From: Oscillospiraceae bacterium | Lineage (GTDB): Bacteria; Bacillota; Clostridia; Oscillospirales; Acutalibacteraceae | DNA length: 64,000 nucleotides | Assembly: GCA_015066225.1 (NCBI GenBank) | Contig: SVOT01000002.1 | Span: 248,001 to 312,000 of the forward strand | Direction of reading: 5' to 3' | Shown here: in pieces, positions 51,041 to 60,161 of the stretch | Numbering within the stretch: the stretch's first letter is position 1 | How the letters are laid out: the number at the start of each line of letters is the position of its first letter | The notes under the pieces: generated by a model | Databases searched by the model: none | What the model was told of the DNA's origin: nothing | What the model saw: the letters and a program-made list of their open reading frames with translations, nothing else | Made by a program: the position numbers and the translations under genes

Positions 51041-51353
51041 AAAAAACACCTGCCATAAAGGGAGCGTAAATAAGGGATTTATTAGGTTTAAACTTAATAT
51101 TTTCCGTTAATACTTTATGAAAACACACCGTAGGCGCCAGCCTGACGGTGTGTTTGTCATTTCGTCTGAACGAAAACTATTTAAATTTAAACTGCTTTGC
51201 ACCTTAAATCTTTTAAATTTGGATGCAAAGCAAGATACAAATGGGAGGGCACCCTGACGGGTTCCCTCCCATTTTAACGACGCTATGCGCCAAAGTTAAT
51301 GATTTAAGGCTATTAAATCCCTTGTTTACACTCCCTAAGGCGGGTGCTTTTTT
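51041..51353. repeat. Inverted-repeat-bounded noncoding element with three internal hairpins
   Basis: Ends AAAAAACACCTGCCATAAAGGGAGCGTAAATAAGGGATTTA and (reverse complement of right end) AAAAAAGCACCCGCCTTAGGGAGTGTAAACAAGGGATTTA. Confidence 0.7.
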
Positions 51354-51405
51354 GTGCCGTTTTTCGGATGGAGCGAAGCTCTTTTTGTTCATAAGTTATT
51401 GGAAG

Positions 51406-52002
51406 CTAGTCTTCTCTTTGTTCGGCAAGGTACATTCCCCAATCTGCAAACATTTGAGGTATATCAAAAATATCTTTGCCGTCAGTTTTAATTCTTTCTG
51501 ATTTGCCCGGATTGTTTTCAGTGAAAGTATCCCAAGCGGTTATAAGTTTATCAACACGCTTTAATTCAGTTTTTTCTAAAAGTTCGATATAACTATTTGG
51601 ATTTATCGAATAGATAGTGATAACATTATATTTACCAACCATTATTTCATCATGTGAAATATGGCAACCAAAGCCGAAAGAAGATAATCCATCATTTATG
51701 AGAAGTTTATCAATTCTGCTTAAAATAGTGAAAGCTTGTTCTTGTGTGCAGCCATCAATATAATAAACATCTTTGTGAAAACTATCCACTATACCTGGTT
51801 TTATTTCGGTTTCGTCATATTGCTTTGAGGGGATTTCTAAAATAAAAAATAATGGTTCGTTATGAAACTTTATAAAATCTAATAAAAAGTTTTCAATTTT
51901 ATCAGCATTTATATTTGCAATTATGTAATTATCATTCAGCTCATACTCTTCGTTAATTCTTTCCGGATATGTAACATTGCAACCTTTTCTGAATTTAAGC
52001 AT
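51406..52002 (-). CDS. Orphan hypothetical protein
   Basis: Start MLKFRKGCNVTYPE with SD GAGGTGAT; acidic soluble protein, no family recognised. Confidence 0.6.
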   Translation of the reverse strand: MLKFRKGCNVTYPERINEEYELNDNYIIANINADKIENFLLDFIKFHNEPLFFILEIPSKQYDETEIKPGIVDSFHKDVYYIDGCTQEQAFTILSRIDKLLINDGLSSFGFGCHISHDEIMVGKYNVITIYSINPNSYIELLEKTELKRVDKLITAWDTFTENNPGKSERIKTDGKDIFDIPQMFADWGMYLAEQRED

Positions 52003-52330
52003 AATATCACCTCTCGAAAATATTATATGCATTGAAAAATCAAAAATCAAGGTGCTGTTATTATTGAGAAACCCACCTGACATCTTTACACAAGTATTTG
52101 CGAAAGTGTCATAGTGGGTTACAAACTTTAGATATGAAGATATAAAAACTTAGTATTAACAAGTTAAAGCCCTTATGAATACTCAATGTGGTACGGATGT
52201 TCATAACACAAGTAGTTCTCCGGCAATACATATTCTATCTTTTTTAATGTAACACATTTCCTATTCAATAATGAACCACCGCAGAAATTATAACTAATAC
52301 AACCTTGACAGAAAAATCAATGCGGTATTT

Positions 52331-52618
52331 TTATTGGTTTTCTTTTATACTATTTACTGTTAATCTGACAGTATTGTCTTCAATAATACCAAAGCCGTCA
52401 GAAGTTTCGACAGATAAAATCAGTTTATCACCCGTATATGCAGTAACTACACCTGCACTGAGAGAAAAAATAGTATTTGCATGTCCTTTTTTTATTCCGT
52501 AGGAACCTGAAAACTTTCCCTTAATATCATCGGCAATATTCAGCCGTATATTGTCACATTCCGGAATTTCAATTTGTCGGTCAACTGTAAAAATCGTAAG
52601 CGAAAGATTATCTTTCAT
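52331..52618 (-). CDS. atpC: ATP synthase epsilon subunit, beta-sandwich domain only
   Basis: LTIFTVDRQIEIPECDNIRLNI...GSYGIKKGHANTIFSLSAGVV; last gene of atp operon; no C-terminal helical domain. Confidence 0.75.
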   Translation of the reverse strand: MKDNLSLTIFTVDRQIEIPECDNIRLNIADDIKGKFSGSYGIKKGHANTIFSLSAGVVTAYTGDKLILSVETSDGFGIIEDNTVRLTVNSIKENQ

Positions 52619-52623
52619 ACTGG

Positions 52624-54027
<1,404 letters not shown>

Positions 54028-54864
54028 TTATTTCTCTCCCTTCATTGAGTATTCAGCCGAAATTTCAATAACATCGGCTGTAACTTGACTTTGACGTATG
54101 CAGTTTATCTGCGTTTCAAGCTGTGTGCTGTATTCACATGCAGTATCATAAGCAGAGCGCATAGTTGTAAGAGTTGCAGCCTGTGCGCCTAAAGCAGTTT
54201 CAAGTATTTTTTTATACATAATTGAAGTAAATGTTTTTTCTGCGGTATTATTTATAACTGTATCTTTGTCGGGAACAAATATGAAATTATCACCTTCATC
54301 TTTCCCTTCATCAATAGTAAACAGATCGCATAAAACCGGCTCTTGCTTAATCATATTTATATATTCAGGATATACCATTCTGACTGATGAAACGCTACCT
54401 TCCTTCATAAGAGAGCGTATTTCCTTAAACAACTCGCTCACTTCTGAATAAGAGGGGACATCATTGAATATATAAGCCTTTTTATAGGGGATTCCGTTAG
54501 ACTGAAAGTGTTCTCTGACTTTCTTGCCGCAAGTAAAGATAACAGGTGTTTTTTTCTCTTTTTCAAGTATTCCATCAAAAAAACTGAGAAGGTCTGCATT
54601 AAAAGCACCGCACATACCCTTGTTTGCTGCCATAACTATATAGCATATAGGGGCATCTGCATTATTAAGACAAAATACGCTATTGAACTCTTTTCGATAA
54701 GTCTCATACAGACGACTGCACTGTTTTTCGTATTTTTCATAACTGCTGTAAAGACCGCTTAAACGGGAATATTTGACAGTAGAGGCAGTTTTTATCGCCA
54801 GAGTAGTTTTACGGGTTGAACGGATAACCTGAAGTTTCTTTTTTAAGTTTTGTACTGTTGCCAT
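54028..54864 (-). CDS. atpG: ATP synthase gamma subunit
   Basis: Between alpha and beta; KGMCGAFNADLL and C-terminal MRSAYDTACE...INCIRQSQVTADVIEISAEY. Confidence 0.93.
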   Translation of the reverse strand: MATVQNLKKKLQVIRSTRKTTLAIKTASTVKYSRLSGLYSSYEKYEKQCSRLYETYRKEFNSVFCLNNADAPICYIVMAANKGMCGAFNADLLSFFDGILEKEKKTPVIFTCGKKVREHFQSNGIPYKKAYIFNDVPSYSEVSELFKEIRSLMKEGSVSSVRMVYPEYINMIKQEPVLCDLFTIDEGKDEGDNFIFVPDKDTVINNTAEKTFTSIMYKKILETALGAQAATLTTMRSAYDTACEYSTQLETQINCIRQSQVTADVIEISAEYSMKGEK

Positions 54865-54866
54865 AA

Positions 54867-57077
54867 TCAAAACCTCTCAGCAAATTCACCGATAGCTTCA
54901 CTGAGTTCATTTTTTAGTTCATTGTCAAATTTTTCTGCAGTTTTCACCTTATCGGTAAGTTCTGCTTTTTCTTCGGTAAAATATTTATAGAGTTTCTTTT
55001 CAAAATCTTCCATATTTTCCGGAATGATTTTGTCAGCATATCCGGTGCTTACGGCAAAGATAAGAATTGCCTGCAAATAATCGGGAACGGTGTTGTATCT
55101 GTTCTGTTTTAGAGCCTCTGTGAGAAGTCTGCCGGAAGCAAGAGTGGCTTTTGTAGCATCGTCAATATCAGAACCGAACTGCATAAATTCAGCAAGTTCT
55201 CTGTACTGGGCAAGACGGGTGCGCAGAGAAGATGATATCTTTTTCATAACGGGATTCTGTGCCGCACCGCCTACACGAGAAACAGAAAGTCCTACGTTGA
55301 CAGCAGGTCTCTGACCTTCATTGAACAGTTCAGAGTCAAGAAAAATCTGTCCGTCAGTAATTGAAATAACATTGGTGGGAATATATGCTGATATATCACC
55401 TGCAAGTGTTTCGATAATCGGAAGTGCAGTTATTGAACCGCCTCCGAGATCTTCAGAAAGATGAGCTGCTCTTTCAAGAAGTCTTGAATGGAGATAAAAA
55501 ATATCACCGGGATAAGCTTCACGCCCTGACGGACGGTGAAGGAGAAGCGACAGTTCACGGTAAGCTACGGCATGTTTTGAAAGGTCATCATAAATAATCA
55601 GAACGTCCTTGCCGCTGTACATAAAATGTTCAGCTATAGCAGTAGCTGAGAAAGGCGCAATATACTGAAGAGCTGCTGAAGAAGACGCAGGCTCAGCAAC
55701 GATGATTGTATAATCAAGCGCTCCGTGAGATTTAAGCTTTTCTTTGATCTCTGCAACAAGTGTTTCTTTCTGACCTATTGCAACATATATACAGATTGTA
55801 TCCTTACCCTTCTGATTGATGATTGTATCAACAGCAATAGCTGTTTTGCCTGTTTGTCGGTCACCGATAATAAGTTCTCTCTGTCCTTTACCAATCGGAA
55901 CAAGAGCATCAATAGCCTTGATACCGGTATGGAGAGGTTTATTAACCGGAGCACGGTCAAGAATACTCGGTGCCTTGAATTCTATAGGTCTTACTTCATC
56001 ATAAGGGAGATAACCTTCCGCATCAATAGGATTACCGAGAGCATCCACCACTCTGCCAAGAAGGGCATTACCTACGGGAACAGATGCGATTCTGCCGACT
56101 CTTCTTACCGGAGTACCGCTTTCGATATGAGCAAAATCGCCGAAGATAACACAACCGATGCGATTCTGTTGAATATCGAGCACCATACCTCTTTCACCGC
56201 ATTCAAATTCAACGACCTCGCCGTACATAATATCGGCAAGACCATCCATCCAGCATATACCGTCTGAAACAGTAATAACTCTGCCAAGCTGAAATACGTG
56301 AATATGAGGTCTGTAGGACTCAGCCTTTTCCGAAAACTCCTGAATAAGATGACCTACGGTATCTGTTGTCAGGATAGGCTCGTGGTTAAGATTCTGTGAG
56401 AATTGATAAAGCTCCTCGGCAACTGTTCCGTCATATACCGTATCGCCGATTCTCAGTTTGAGTCCGCCAATAAGAGACGGGTCCTCAAGTACCCATAATG
56501 AGGTTTTACCGCCTACCTCGTCAAGCATCGCGGTTGTAACCTCATCAACCTTTTTAACAATAGCCTTATCAAGCGGATAAGCCGACATAAGGGTAACATA
56601 GAGAACATCGTGATGCTTTAAGTATGCCGTATCACCGGGAGTCAGTTTAATCTGCGGAAGAATTGCATCTATTATATTGGTATCAAGATCTCTTATTTCT
56701 TTTTGATATTTTTCATAAGAGAAAAGTTTTACGACATTTTCTCTCATAATTGAGAAAAGTTCTTTACGTGCATCCTCAATCATTTCACGGTGAATTTCGC
56801 GATGAATATGACCGCTAAATTCTTCTATCTGAGCAATTTTTTCATCAAGAACAGCTCTTGCAATTATAGTTTCTTCTGCACTGTTTTCGTCGTATTCTTC
56901 ATGCTGATACTCCTCGAAAACAGGCATAGCTATTTTTTCTGTAGCTTCCACTTCGTCAAGTTCACGATTGATTCTCTCAAAGCGGGAGTTAAAAATAGAC
57001 CTGATCTTTTTCCTTCCGAACAAAAACAGTATAATTGCAAGAATTATAAAGTTTATAATCACATATTGTATTTCCAT
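54867..57077 (-). CDS. atpA: b-like / delta-C-terminal-domain / alpha subunit fusion of ATP synthase
   Basis: 736 aa: N-terminal TM plus coiled coil; delta-like VLEDPSLIGGLKLRIGDTVYDGTVAEEL; then full alpha (GDRQTGKTAIAVDTI, DDLSKHAVAYRELSLLLHRPSGREAYPGD). Confidence 0.9.
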   Translation of the reverse strand: MEIQYVIINFIILAIILFLFGRKKIRSIFNSRFERINRELDEVEATEKIAMPVFEEYQHEEYDENSAEETIIARAVLDEKIAQIEEFSGHIHREIHREMIEDARKELFSIMRENVVKLFSYEKYQKEIRDLDTNIIDAILPQIKLTPGDTAYLKHHDVLYVTLMSAYPLDKAIVKKVDEVTTAMLDEVGGKTSLWVLEDPSLIGGLKLRIGDTVYDGTVAEELYQFSQNLNHEPILTTDTVGHLIQEFSEKAESYRPHIHVFQLGRVITVSDGICWMDGLADIMYGEVVEFECGERGMVLDIQQNRIGCVIFGDFAHIESGTPVRRVGRIASVPVGNALLGRVVDALGNPIDAEGYLPYDEVRPIEFKAPSILDRAPVNKPLHTGIKAIDALVPIGKGQRELIIGDRQTGKTAIAVDTIINQKGKDTICIYVAIGQKETLVAEIKEKLKSHGALDYTIIVAEPASSSAALQYIAPFSATAIAEHFMYSGKDVLIIYDDLSKHAVAYRELSLLLHRPSGREAYPGDIFYLHSRLLERAAHLSEDLGGGSITALPIIETLAGDISAYIPTNVISITDGQIFLDSELFNEGQRPAVNVGLSVSRVGGAAQNPVMKKISSSLRTRLAQYRELAEFMQFGSDIDDATKATLASGRLLTEALKQNRYNTVPDYLQAILIFAVSTGYADKIIPENMEDFEKKLYKYFTEEKAELTDKVKTAEKFDNELKNELSEAIGEFAERF

Positions 57078-57081
57078 AACG

Positions 57082-57507
57082 TCATACCCTGTGCATAATT
57101 ATATTTTTGGCAAATATTGCTGCTGCAGTTTCCATTTCAGGTGCTACAGATTTGACAATATCTTCATATTCATCAATAATGCTCTCTCTGTATGCCTTTA
57201 TTTCATCAAGACTTTTTCTTTGAGCAGCTTCAATTTCTTTTTTTCCTTCAGAGTGTATTTTTTGTGCTTGTTCTTTGGCTTCTTTTTTATGGACCTCAAT
57301 ATCAAACTCTCTCTGCTTCTGAATGTATTCTTCATTTTCGGCAGTAATCCTTTCGATTTCAGCCTTCTTTTTCCTTGCACCTTCAATTTTTTCTTTTCTG
57401 TTGTCAAGCATTCTTAGCACAGGTTTAAAAAGAAGATTTTTCAATATCAGCATAAGAAGCAAAAAACAGATCACAGTCCAGACTACAACGGAAATCTGTA
57501 TATTCAT
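57082..57507 (-). CDS. atpF: ATP synthase b subunit
   Basis: N-terminal TM, FKPVLRMLDNRKEKIEGARKKKAEIE coiled coil, position between c and alpha. Confidence 0.92.
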   Translation of the reverse strand: MNIQISVVVWTVICFLLLMLILKNLLFKPVLRMLDNRKEKIEGARKKKAEIERITAENEEYIQKQREFDIEVHKKEAKEQAQKIHSEGKKEIEAAQRKSLDEIKAYRESIIDEYEDIVKSVAPEMETAAAIFAKNIIMHRV

Positions 57508-57541
57508 AAGATTACTCCTTAGATAACATTATAAAACTGTC

Positions 57542-57775
57542 TTAGGCAATTTTCGAAACGAGCATAAATGCAATGAGAAGTCCGTAAATTGTAAGAGCTT
57601 CCATGAGTGCAAGAGAAATGATAAGTGTTGAACGGATATCTTTTGCGGAATCAGGCTGACGGGCAATACTTTCCATAGCCGCTTTGGCTGTCATACCCTG
57701 ACCGATAGCAGGTCCGAGTGTACTGATTGCGATTGCGATTGCTGCTGCGATTGCGATAATAGCTGAATTTGTCAT
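57542..57775 (-). CDS. atpE: ATP synthase c subunit
   Basis: 77 aa; [22 protein letters not shown]...[15 protein letters not shown]. Confidence 0.95.
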   Translation of the reverse strand: MTNSAIIAIAAAIAIAISTLGPAIGQGMTAKAAMESIARQPDSAKDIRSTLIISLALMEALTIYGLLIAFMLVSKIA

Positions 57776-57818
57776 TTTTAAATACTCCTTTAGTTGAAAA
57801 TTTATTATTTTTTAAATA

Positions 57819-58487
57819 TTATTCTGTAACTTCATCCAAATAGATTGATACAAGCATTGTGAATACGATTGCCTGTAAGGCGCAAAACAGAAGTGAAAGC
57901 ACCATCATTACAACAGGCGCGCCTATGGGGAGAATGTGATAAAGCTCCTCGGTCACCGTTTCTTCGCCGAAAATGTTACCATAAAGCCTTAATGCCAGAG
58001 ATGCAGGCTTGATTATTTCATCAAGGAGCATCAGAGGAAGCATAAAGAACATCGGTGATACAAAACGTTTAAAATAATGCTTGGTATTGTGTTTTATACC
58101 CGAAATCTGGAGGAACACAAATGTAACGATACCAAGACCCAAAGTTACGGAAAGACTCGCCGTAGGTGCCTTGACATATTCTGTAAGACCTACTCCCGGA
58201 ATAAGTCCTGAATAGTTCGAGAAAATGATAAAGATAAAAAGCGATGATAAAAATGTAAAGTATTTTCTTGCTTTTTTCTTGCCGAGAGTATCTGAAAAGA
58301 AATTATCAAGATACTCAACACCGGTTTCAATAATGTTCTGAAATTTACCCGGGCGTTCCTTGAGATTTTTCTTTACGACAAGAGAAAGAACTGTAATAAC
58401 CGCAAGAATAATCCACATAGTTACGACCTCTCCTGTAACGTCGAGAAAACCAAAAATTTTGAAAAGCACTTCAGATTTTTCACCCAT
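57819..58487 (-). CDS. atpB: ATP synthase a subunit
   Basis: Polytopic; SLALRLYGNIFGEE conserved Arg helix. Confidence 0.95.
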   Translation of the reverse strand: MGEKSEVLFKIFGFLDVTGEVVTMWIILAVITVLSLVVKKNLKERPGKFQNIIETGVEYLDNFFSDTLGKKKARKYFTFLSSLFIFIIFSNYSGLIPGVGLTEYVKAPTASLSVTLGLGIVTFVFLQISGIKHNTKHYFKRFVSPMFFMLPLMLLDEIIKPASLALRLYGNIFGEETVTEELYHILPIGAPVVMMVLSLLFCALQAIVFTMLVSIYLDEVTE

Positions 58488-58806
58488 CTACTTCTTCCTC
58501 CTTTCTCTTTTCTTTACTGCGAAGAGTTTCATTAAGGGTGAGAAGCTTCTTAGTAAAAATAAACATCGGTACTGTTATACCCAAAACAGCACCAACTAAA
58601 AGATACATCGGGTCGTAGTTCGTTTTTTTACTGATAAAATATACAATAACAAGAAATGCTATCTGTACTATCTGCCGCAACACCGTTGTAGCAGAATATT
58701 TATCAGGGATTTTTTCGAGAACAGTTTTCGATATGAGGTAATTTACGAATGCCACACCTACACCGACTACCGCCACAACAACCGCACCGATAATATTCGA
58801 AATCAT
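58480..58806 (-). CDS. AtpI-like ATP synthase accessory membrane protein
   Basis: First gene of operon, polytopic, overlaps atpB start. Confidence 0.6.
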   Translation of the reverse strand: MISNIIGAVVVAVVGVGVAFVNYLISKTVLEKIPDKYSATTVLRQIVQIAFLVIVYFISKKTNYDPMYLLVGAVLGITVPMFIFTKKLLTLNETLRSKEKRKEEEVDG

Positions 58807-59097
58807 AAGTTCACCTTCTTGATCCTACTTCGTTTTTTAATTATATTATTTTATTATCGTTTTTTCAAGTAAAACACAAATTTTTTAGAGAGGTTTTGAT
58901 TATGGATGAAAACAAAAAATTAATAAATATTATAAAAAGTTGTTTTAATTCTAAATTATAAAAATAAATTCCACTTTTGTAAAAATACTATACTTTTTGT
59001 CCCCCCCAAAAAAAGTTACCCCGCAAACAAAAAAATAATTTATAATAATGTCATCAAAGATTCAAGCAGGCTTTTTACCTGCATAGGAGGTGCACAA

Positions 59098-59391
59098 ATG
59101 GGGCACAGAATACGTGACGGTGACCTTTATAAAAGCGCTGTGATTGCGGATAAGAGCTTCACCACACGCTACGGATATTCTACTGAATCTGAGCGTGAAA
59201 AGTGGGAGCCGACTCCGATATATCCCGATTTTATTTCCGGGCCTGTTTACACGGCAAAGGGAATTCCCTTTGCAACGGCTTATCAGGATGTGTGTGAGCA
59301 TTATGTCGCCAAACCGAACATTAACAGTGAAAAATGGTGCGATAAAGGCTGTAAGAGCACTTCACAAAAAAATGTATCCCGATTGGGCTGA
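59098..59391 (+). CDS. Small hypothetical protein, possibly frameshifted near C-terminus
   Basis: Strong SD (AGGAGG) before MGHRIRDGDLYKSAVIADKSFTTRYGY; A7 tract near the 3' end. Confidence 0.6.
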   Translation: MGHRIRDGDLYKSAVIADKSFTTRYGYSTESEREKWEPTPIYPDFISGPVYTAKGIPFATAYQDVCEHYVAKPNINSEKWCDKGCKSTSQKNVSRLG

Positions 59392-59484
59392 AATGATAAA
59401 CAAGTCAGTCGTGTCAAATCTTTCCGAAAGGAATGCGACGATACATAAAAACTATTAAATTATATACAAAACTCTATTTTAAGC

Positions 59485-59531
59485 AAAAAAATTGAGCACT
59501 CACAGGTCAAATCCCTTATGAATACTCAATA
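59485..59531 (-). terminator. Intrinsic terminator at distal end of the tRNA-tail array
   Basis: Reverse strand ATTGAGTATTCATAAGGGatttgaCCTGTGAGTGCTCAAT (G-U tolerant stem) then TTTTTTT. Confidence 0.75.
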
Positions 59532-60161
59532 TGGTCCGAGTGGCGAGACTTGTGGGCTCTGCCCACAAATTTGCTTCGCAAATGCCCGATTGTGTTCGGC
59601 TTCGCCGAGGGAGTTCAAGTCTCGCCAAAAACTTTGAGAAAACAAAAAAACAAAGAGCAACCAAAAGGTTACTCTTTGTTTTTGGTCCGAGTGGCGAGAC
59701 TTGTGGGCTCTGCCCACAAATTTGCTTCGCAAATGCCCGATTGTGTTCGGCTTCGCCGAGGGAGTTCAAGTCTCGCCAAAAACTTTGAGAAAACAAAAAA
59801 ACAAAGAGTAACCAAAAGGTTACTCTTTGTTTTTGGTCCGAGTGGCGAGACTTGCAGGAGTGCTACGCACAGCCTGCAAGCAGTCTTATTGTATGTCCCT
59901 CGTGTCTCCGCCAAGGCGAACCGACACGAGATGGACTATTTCGTTCAAGTCTCGCCAAAAACTTTGAGAAAACAAAAAAATAACAGATAACCATTGGTTA
60001 TCTGTTATTTTTGGTCCGAGTGGCGAGACTTGTGGGCTCCGCCCACAAATTTGCTTCGCAAATGCCCGATTGTGTTCGGCTTCGCCGAGGGAGTTCAAGT
60101 CTCGCCAAAAACTTTGAGAAAACAAAAAAATAACAGATAACCAACGGTTATCTGTTATTTT
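59532..60161 (-). repeat. Tandem array of four tRNA-Pro 3'-end-bearing hairpin units
   Basis: Units begin (plus coordinates) at TGGTCCGAGTGGCGAGACTTG: 59532 (151 bp), 59683 (151 bp), 59834 (178 bp), 60012 (150 bp); the same sequence is the tRNA 3' end at 60162. Confidence 0.95.

Noticed and set aside
52141-52330. Degenerate tRNA next to the left 33-bp repeat
   Set aside because: No acceptor, D or anticodon arm can be drawn upstream of the TGGTACG; only the terminator-like part resembles the array end.
59500-60125. Several ORFs on both strands inside the tRNA-tail array (e.g. 59500..59796 -, 59526..59732 -, 59550..59990 +, 59886..60125 -)
   Set aside because: They translate the tRNA-derived repeats and hairpins in arbitrary frames, lack SDs and repeat the same peptide because the DNA repeats; treated as noncoding.
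59532-60161. Possible CRISPR array
   Set aside because: Repeat period is 150-178 bp, three of four interiors are nearly identical, and there is no cas gene; the repeats are tRNA 3' ends.
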